A DNA stretch of 64,000 nt, taken from positions 1,322,001 through 1,386,000 of the forward strand of contig NZ_QKWY01000001.1 of assembly GCF_003248355.1 (NCBI RefSeq). Reading direction: 5' to 3'. How positions within the stretch are numbered: position 1 is the first letter of the stretch; every line of letters starts with the position of its first letter. The notes beneath the pieces are model-generated. The model was given only the letters and a program-made list of their open reading frames with translations, did no database searches and was not told where the DNA came from. Positions 59,465-64,000 of the stretch are shown one piece after another. Origin of the DNA: Streptomyces sp. AC1-42W (GTDB lineage: Bacteria; Actinomycetota; Actinomycetes; Streptomycetales; Streptomycetaceae). The translations under genes and the position numbers were made by a program.

Positions 59465-60429
59465 TCGCCAAGTGATCGGGTCCGCAGGGCCGCCGCGACC
59501 GCCGCGCCCAGCGCCTCGCCCACCGGGGGCGGCGAGGCGTGGCCGATCTGTCGGTACCGGGCTGTCTTGCGGCCCGCGAAGCGCCACTTCGCCGGGAAGC
59601 CCTGCAACAGCGCCGCCTGCGCGACCGTGAGCTTGACCAGGCCATCCGCGTCCGTCTCGGGGCCGGGCACCTCGTCGGCCAGGGCCCCTCCGTTGACCCC
59701 CATCCGGGCCCAGGCGGCCTTCGTGCCCGTCGGGCCGAGATCCGCGCCCCCGCGATTGTCGGAGCCGCCGACCAGCGTGGGAGCCACGGATACCGCCCTG
59801 GCCGCCCAGGCGTCGGCGCCGGTCCACCCCCGGGCGGCCATGGATCGCCGCAGCGCCGTGCCCACCGGCACATGCTCCTTCACCGTGGGCTCCGGCGGGC
59901 GGAACCGGCCGGCGTACCGTTCCTTGAGCGCGACGAGCACCCCCTGCCTCCGGTCCTGGGGCACACCGAAGTCCGCCGCGTTCACGACGAACCAGTGGAG
60001 TCGGTAGCCCAGGTGCTCCAGCTCCTCGCGGACGAATTCCCGCAGCGGCTCGAAGGCACCGGCGTCGACCAGCCCCGGCACGTTCTCCAGGATCACCGCG
60101 CGCGGCTGGATCGAGTGGGCGAGGAGCACCGCGGCCCGGAGAAGTCGCTCCTCCTCGTCCGTCTCCGCCCGGGCGACCGTCGCGCTCGACCGCAGACGGG
60201 GGAGGCCGGCGGACAGCAGGTCGACGTCGTACGTGTGCGGGTGCTCGTCCGGCACGAAGTCCAGCAGGTCCATCTCCAGGACCTTCCAGTGCGGCCGGTT
60301 CAGCGCGAGCGTCTCGCAGGCCACCGTCTTCCTGTCCAGCAGCAGTGCCGGATCGAACCCGGCGCGCTCCAGACCGAGGGCCAGCCCACCGGCCCCCGCG
60401 CACACATCCACGAACCGCAGGTCGCTCAC
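59461..60429 (-). CDS. Dcm-like protein lacking the catalytic cysteine
   Basis: The 322-residue protein keeps the C5-methylase plan: motif I FVDVCAGAGGLALGLERAGF, motif VI VILENVPGL, motif VIII FGVPQDRRQGVLV, and C-terminal IGHASPPPVGEALG. At motif IV, however, it reads LLSAGLPRLRSSATV, so the Pro-Cys dipeptide is Pro77-Arg78 and no nucleophile is present. It cannot methylate by the usual mechanism and may be a binding or regulatory partner of the intact enzyme. The GTG start overlaps the Vsr stop (GTGA), so it is co-translated with Vsr. Confidence 0.82.
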   Translation of the reverse strand: MSDLRFVDVCAGAGGLALGLERAGFDPALLLDRKTVACETLALNRPHWKVLEMDLLDFVPDEHPHTYDVDLLSAGLPRLRSSATVARAETDEEERLLRAAVLLAHSIQPRAVILENVPGLVDAGAFEPLREFVREELEHLGYRLHWFVVNAADFGVPQDRRQGVLVALKERYAGRFRPPEPTVKEHVPVGTALRRSMAARGWTGADAWAARAVSVAPTLVGGSDNRGGADLGPTGTKAAWARMGVNGGALADEVPGPETDADGLVKLTVAQAALLQGFPAKWRFAGRKTARYRQIGHASPPPVGEALGAAVAAALRTRSLGD

Positions 60430-60878
60430 GAGCCCCCGCCCCCTCGCCCCGTTCCCCTGGTGGACCTCTCGCGATCGACCGTCTCCGCGACCTTCTCGGC
60501 GACAGCGGCCGGCGCCTGGTGTTCCCAGAAGCGGAGGACCGTCCACCCCTCGGCGACCAGATGAGCCGTGGTCTCGGCGTCCCGCGCCATGTTGCGATCG
60601 AGCTTCTGCCGCCACCACTCGGCGTTGGACTTCGGTTGCGTCGCGTGCTCGGGACAGCCGTGCCAGAAGCATCCGTCCAGGAACACCGCCACCTTGGCCC
60701 GAGTGAAGGCGATGTCGATCGTGCGCCGGGACATGTGGGGCACCCGCTCGTTGAGGCGGTACCGGTAGCCGGACGCGTGCAGCAGCTTGCGGACCGCCAC
60801 CTCCGGCGCGGTGTCGCGGCTCGCCTGGCGACTCATGCGGGCGGACACGGCCGGGGAGGAGGGTCTGGCGGTACTCAT
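60426..60878 (-). CDS. vsr: Vsr-type mismatch/patch-repair endonuclease
   Basis: The 150-residue protein has the Vsr signature: SRDTAPEVAVRKLLHASGYR, RRTIDIAFTRAKVAVFLDGC with the catalytic Asp in TID, FWHGCPEH with zinc ligands, WWRQKLDRNMARD and WTVLRFWEH. The length is normal. The ATG at 60878 follows GTAGGAGACTTGG. In Dcm systems Vsr nicks T-G mismatches made by deamination; in Z1/GHKL operons a restriction role has been proposed. It sits 14 bp after the Z1 gene and overlaps the inactive methylase homologue. Confidence 0.93.
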   Translation of the reverse strand: MSTARPSSPAVSARMSRQASRDTAPEVAVRKLLHASGYRYRLNERVPHMSRRTIDIAFTRAKVAVFLDGCFWHGCPEHATQPKSNAEWWRQKLDRNMARDAETTAHLVAEGWTVLRFWEHQAPAAVAEKVAETVDRERSTRGTGRGGGGS

Positions 60879-60892
60879 CACGACCAAGTCTC

Positions 60893-63814
60893 CTACGCCC
60901 GGCCCTCTTCGCGGTCGATGACGACGGAATCGCCCTTGCTCGAATCGATGGTGCGGAAGCGCACGAGGTTGCGCCGGCCCGCGCTCGCCGAGGCCGGGGC
61001 GACCAGACAGAAGGCCATGACGACCTCCCCGGCGTCGAGCGCGCCGTCCGGACCGGGGCTCGGCTCCGACTCGGTCAACGGGTAGAGGACCACGACGCCT
61101 CGCCGCTCGCGGACCAACGATTCGACGAAGGGGTCTCCGGAGTCCTCCAGCGCACCGGCGACCCGCAGGGCGACCCCGCGGTGCTTCGGCTCGCTGATCG
61201 CGCCGAAGAGGTCCCCGCGGCGCCGGGTACGGCGGGCCGGCGAGAGCGGTCCGTGCCCGAGGAGGCTCGCCTCGACCCGCCGGTCCGACGTCTGCTGCGG
61301 GGCGATCACCAACCAGTCGTCGATGCCGTCGCCCGCCTCGCCCGCGGAGACCAGGGACTGCAGATGCGGCGAGAACTGGGCGGGGGCCGACCATTTGAGC
61401 TCGCACAGGATGCCGAGCAGCGTGCCGTGGTCGATCGTGCCGATGCGCGCCCGGTAGCTGTCGTCGCGCCCGGCGGCGGCGCAGCGCAGGGTGACGAGGT
61501 CGGGGCCCAGCGCCCCCAGCGCCACCCCCCACGCTGCCGCGTTCGCCCGGAGTTCCGTGGGCTCCACCGGGTATGCCGTCGGTTCGACCCACTGGCCCGG
61601 GGAGCGGATCTCGACCAGTTCGGCGTTGAACATCTTGTTGCGGGCCGAGGGCTTGATCCAGGACAGGTGCTGGGAGACCAGCGGGGGGATCTGGGCCGGG
61701 GTGACCTGGGGTTTGCCGTCCACCAGGGTGGCGTAGCGGGTCAGCTGGGCGCGGAACGTTTCTTCGTCGCGGCAGATGGCCTCGAAGGCCTCGTACAGGT
61801 CGATGGTCTTCGTCTTGCCGAGGGGTTCCTCGCGGCCGATGTAGAGGCGGACCAGGTCGCGGTAGCCGGGGCGGAAGCCGAACCAGCGGCCCATCTGCAT
61901 CAGGGTGTCGGCCTGCTGGGTGGTGCGGCGGTAGTACGTGACCGTCAGGCCCTCGACCGTGAAGCCCCGCGACAGCTTGGTGCCGCCGACCAGGATCTTC
62001 CACACGTGCGGGGTCCGCTCGAAGTCGAGGTCGGGCTGGTCGTAGTCGCGCTCGGTGTCGCCGTTGACGACCAGGACGGGGGTGCCGCCCGCGTTGATGA
62101 GCTGGCGGGCCCGCGAGACGTACGCGCGCAGCTCCTCGTACGAGTCCGGCGTGGGCAGCTCCGGGTCGGCGAAGCGGTGGAAGTCGGCGGAGAAGAGCGC
62201 GGCCAGCCGGTCGTGGCCCGCGCGGCCCGTGTAGCCGGCCTGGTGCCACATGGTGCTGATGCGCAGGGCCAGGGCCGTGTGCTCGGCCATGCGCACCGAC
62301 TCGTGGACGAGCATCGTGTGGTGGCGGAACGGCCCCTCCAGCACGCCCCGGTCCGCGCGGTACAGCTTGAGCGCGCCCGTGAGGACGAACGCGTCGAGGG
62401 CCTCCTGGAGGCGGTCGCCGGTGGACTCGTAGATGCCGCGGATGTGCGTCTCCTCGGCGGTGCCCTCGTCCGTGTCGAGGTCGTGGAAGTCCTGGACGCC
62501 CATGTAGCCGGACGGGCGGGGCAGCGAGATCAGGAAGTCGCGCGGGAAGATGTCCGCGCTGTCGCCCGGGTCGATGAAGACGTTGGCGAACGGGGTCGCG
62601 GTGTAGCCGACGTACTGGGCGCGCGGCAGCAGACCGAGCAGCTCGGAGATCTGGCCGTTGATGGCCGTACGGGTGACCTTGCCCTCCTCCCACTTCTTCG
62701 GGTCCGTCGTGTTGACCGACGCCTGGTCCGACTCGTCGTCGATGATCAGCGCGGGGATCTCGGAGAGGATCGGGCCGATCTTCTTCAGGTCGTTGATCAG
62801 CTTGGCCAGGACGGACTTGTTCTTCTTCACGACCATGATCCGGGCCGCCGCGTGGTGCAGGTTGGCCGGGGCGTACAGCGGCTCGGTGCGGGACTGCTTC
62901 TCGAATTCGAGGGCGCGGATGCCGTTGAGCAGGCTCTTGTAGTCGTTGTCGCGGGTGGTGAGGCGTTCGATGTCGAAGGCGCCGAGGGAGGAGGGCCGGC
63001 CGCCGTGGCTGACGAACTTCTCCGGCCAGTCCGCGTCCTCCTGGTAGTCGATGCCGACCAGGGCGTCCGGGTCGGCCGGGTCCGCCCCGCGCAGGATGTT
63101 CTCCTGGCCGATCAGCTCCATGTCGAGCCGGCGCCGGGTCTGGCCCCGCAGCAGGTTCAGCGTGCCGCCGAGGACGATGACCAGGCGGTATCCCGCGTCG
63201 ATGGCCTTGGCGGTGACCCCGGTGAAGTTGGCGGTCTTGCCCGACTGGACGTAGCCGACGACCAGCCCGCGCGCGTCGTACGCCTCGGGGCGGGTGGGGT
63301 CGGAGAGGCGCTCGACCACGGCGTGGCTCGCCTCGTCGAGGCCGGAGACCGCCGCGTCCGGCCAGCCCTTGGCGCGCAGCAGCCGCTCGTAGGCGTTCCA
63401 GTAGAACGAGCGGGCGGCGGCGGTGTCCCGCGAGTACCAGGAGGTGAACTCCTTGCTGATGACGGCCGGTCCGGGCTCCTTGAACACCGGGACGGCGCTG
63501 TCCAGCGCCTTGCGGAGGCCGGCGGCGAAGCCCAGCCGGTCGTACGCGTCCGCGCGGCGCGCGTCCGTACGGGGCGGTGCCTGGGACCAGTCGGCCTGCT
63601 CGGCCAGGTCCCAGGCGGTCAGGGTGCGGTGCCACAGCGCGATCAGCCCGTCCCCCGGATCGGCGGCCAGCACGCGGTCCAGGAAGAGGGAGAGCGTGGT
63701 GTCGGCGGGCTCCTCGTCCTCGGAGAGCGCGAAGGCCAGCTTCGCGAAGGGCCTGGGCCCCCGGCGCATCGCGGCCAGCACATCGCCGTGCAGGGTGAAC
63801 AGGTGGTCGGTCAT
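60893..63814 (-). CDS. Z1-domain SF2 helicase-like ATPase
   Basis: The 973-residue protein has Walker A VVGYVQSGKTANFTG (about residue 193), Walker B as LIIDDESDQASVNT (about 357), motif III GYTATPFANVF and the Z1 domain proper with WKILVGGTKLSRGFTVEGLT and QADTLMQMGRWFGFRPGYRD (about 605-645). Z1 proteins are core members of the restriction-like operons with MutL/MORC-type ATPases, Vsr and Dcm. The ATG is at 63814. It is upstream of Vsr and the methylase-like gene in one operon. Confidence 0.9.
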   Translation of the reverse strand: MTDHLFTLHGDVLAAMRRGPRPFAKLAFALSEDEEPADTTLSLFLDRVLAADPGDGLIALWHRTLTAWDLAEQADWSQAPPRTDARRADAYDRLGFAAGLRKALDSAVPVFKEPGPAVISKEFTSWYSRDTAAARSFYWNAYERLLRAKGWPDAAVSGLDEASHAVVERLSDPTRPEAYDARGLVVGYVQSGKTANFTGVTAKAIDAGYRLVIVLGGTLNLLRGQTRRRLDMELIGQENILRGADPADPDALVGIDYQEDADWPEKFVSHGGRPSSLGAFDIERLTTRDNDYKSLLNGIRALEFEKQSRTEPLYAPANLHHAAARIMVVKKNKSVLAKLINDLKKIGPILSEIPALIIDDESDQASVNTTDPKKWEEGKVTRTAINGQISELLGLLPRAQYVGYTATPFANVFIDPGDSADIFPRDFLISLPRPSGYMGVQDFHDLDTDEGTAEETHIRGIYESTGDRLQEALDAFVLTGALKLYRADRGVLEGPFRHHTMLVHESVRMAEHTALALRISTMWHQAGYTGRAGHDRLAALFSADFHRFADPELPTPDSYEELRAYVSRARQLINAGGTPVLVVNGDTERDYDQPDLDFERTPHVWKILVGGTKLSRGFTVEGLTVTYYRRTTQQADTLMQMGRWFGFRPGYRDLVRLYIGREEPLGKTKTIDLYEAFEAICRDEETFRAQLTRYATLVDGKPQVTPAQIPPLVSQHLSWIKPSARNKMFNAELVEIRSPGQWVEPTAYPVEPTELRANAAAWGVALGALGPDLVTLRCAAAGRDDSYRARIGTIDHGTLLGILCELKWSAPAQFSPHLQSLVSAGEAGDGIDDWLVIAPQQTSDRRVEASLLGHGPLSPARRTRRRGDLFGAISEPKHRGVALRVAGALEDSGDPFVESLVRERRGVVVLYPLTESEPSPGPDGALDAGEVVMAFCLVAPASASAGRRNLVRFRTIDSSKGDSVVIDREEGRA

Positions 63815-63905
63815 GACGGGCGGCTCTCTCGGATCGGCGCGGGAACGGGGGCGGCCAGGACGGGGGCGGCCAGGACGGGGGAAATGGGGAGGAGGAAGCG
63901 GGGGC

Positions 63906-64000
63906 TCAGCGCTCCATCTCGCAGCGCGCCGCCGTGACCAGGACGCTGTTCCACAGCGCCACGTTGTCGGTGTGGACGGCCCGGACCCGTTCCTTCTGGA
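63906..64000 (-). CDS. C-terminal end of an unrecognised protein, cut by the window edge
   Basis: The last 30 codons are visible, QKERVRAVHTDNVALWNSVL and then VTAARCEMER, with TGA at 63906-63908. The peptide is helical and amphipathic. It is on the same strand as the Z1 gene and ends 91 bp before it, so it may be an earlier member of that operon. In related operons this place is often taken by a nuclease or AIPR gene, but the piece is too short to tell. Confidence 0.5.
   Translation of the reverse strand, partial: QKERVRAVHTDNVALWNSVLVTAARCEMER

Noticed and set aside
60426..63635. Treating the Vsr frame as a 1069-residue protein
   Set aside because: The upstream part is out of frame with the Z1 motifs in the same DNA; the ATG at 60878 with AGGAG gives a normal-length Vsr.
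63845..63880. Two copies of a 17-bp unit GGGGGCGGCCAGGACGG
   Set aside because: Only two adjacent copies in a short intergenic stretch; no sign of function beyond local duplication.

Overview
The window reads as a Streptomyces or close actinobacterial chromosome. It is very GC-rich with GC-ending codons, many GTG/TTG starts and 4-bp ATGA/GTGA gene overlaps. It has TANNNT -10 boxes about 7-8 nt before start codons (leaderless genes), a CebR-type operator, DUF397/XRE pairs and a Hanks-type kinase. No rRNA or tRNA gene was recognised.

Layout. 1-9.4 kb is ordinary housekeeping and envelope DNA: a three-gene ABC-2 exporter, a DUF1707 protein, a secreted SGNH hydrolase, a 164-bp MITE-like element, a DUF445 membrane protein and an MFS-TetR pair behind a 47-bp palindrome. 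9.4-16.6 kb is a polymorphic-toxin locus on the minus strand: an SseB-like protein, a WXG100-like protein, an RHS protein split by an in-frame TAA, a colicin-D-like toxin tip and a two-domain immunity protein. 16.6-24.2 kb holds a decayed ISAs1-type transposase, a Ser/Thr kinase, a DHFR-like reductase, a secreted GH5 mannanase with a CebR box, DoxX, a phosphotransferase and a frameshifted acetyltransferase. 24.2-35.3 kb is a scarred segment bounded by two type I-E-like CRISPR arrays whose leader motifs are spaced identically. It also holds a two-repeat array, a solitary repeat, a decayed zeta-type toxin locus and an IS200/IS605 element inserted in a start codon. No cas gene is present anywhere in the window. 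35.3-41.4 kb carries a phosphotransferase, small membrane proteins, a NADAR-domain protein, a frameshifted DUF2716 gene and an ECF sigma operon with a 30-residue membrane protein.

41.4-64 kb is a defence island of about 22.5 kb. One minus-strand operon, joined by 4-bp overlaps, encodes in transcription order a 1588-aa sacsin-type GHKL ATPase/SF2 helicase fusion, an SF1 (UvrD-like) helicase, a DrmA-type helicase and a DrmB (DUF1998) protein. That is the DISARM core pair without DrmC and without its own methylase, plus two further helicases. Divergent from it runs a plus-strand operon: an XRE-GHKL (MutL/MORC-like) ATPase fusion, an unknown 330-aa protein and a DUF6339-like protein. Converging on that is a minus-strand set: a Z1 helicase, a Vsr nuclease, a C5-methylase homologue lacking the catalytic Cys, and an intact C5-methylase with its own leaderless promoter. 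The Z1/GHKL/Vsr/Dcm set matches the restriction-like MORC/MutL operons known from comparative genomics. Its direct abutment to a DrmAB core is the most interesting feature of the window.

In this reading the two modules could share the cytosine methylation mark, the XRE domain could regulate the divergent promoters, and the helicases and nuclease would act on unmarked DNA. This is inference; none of it has been tested.
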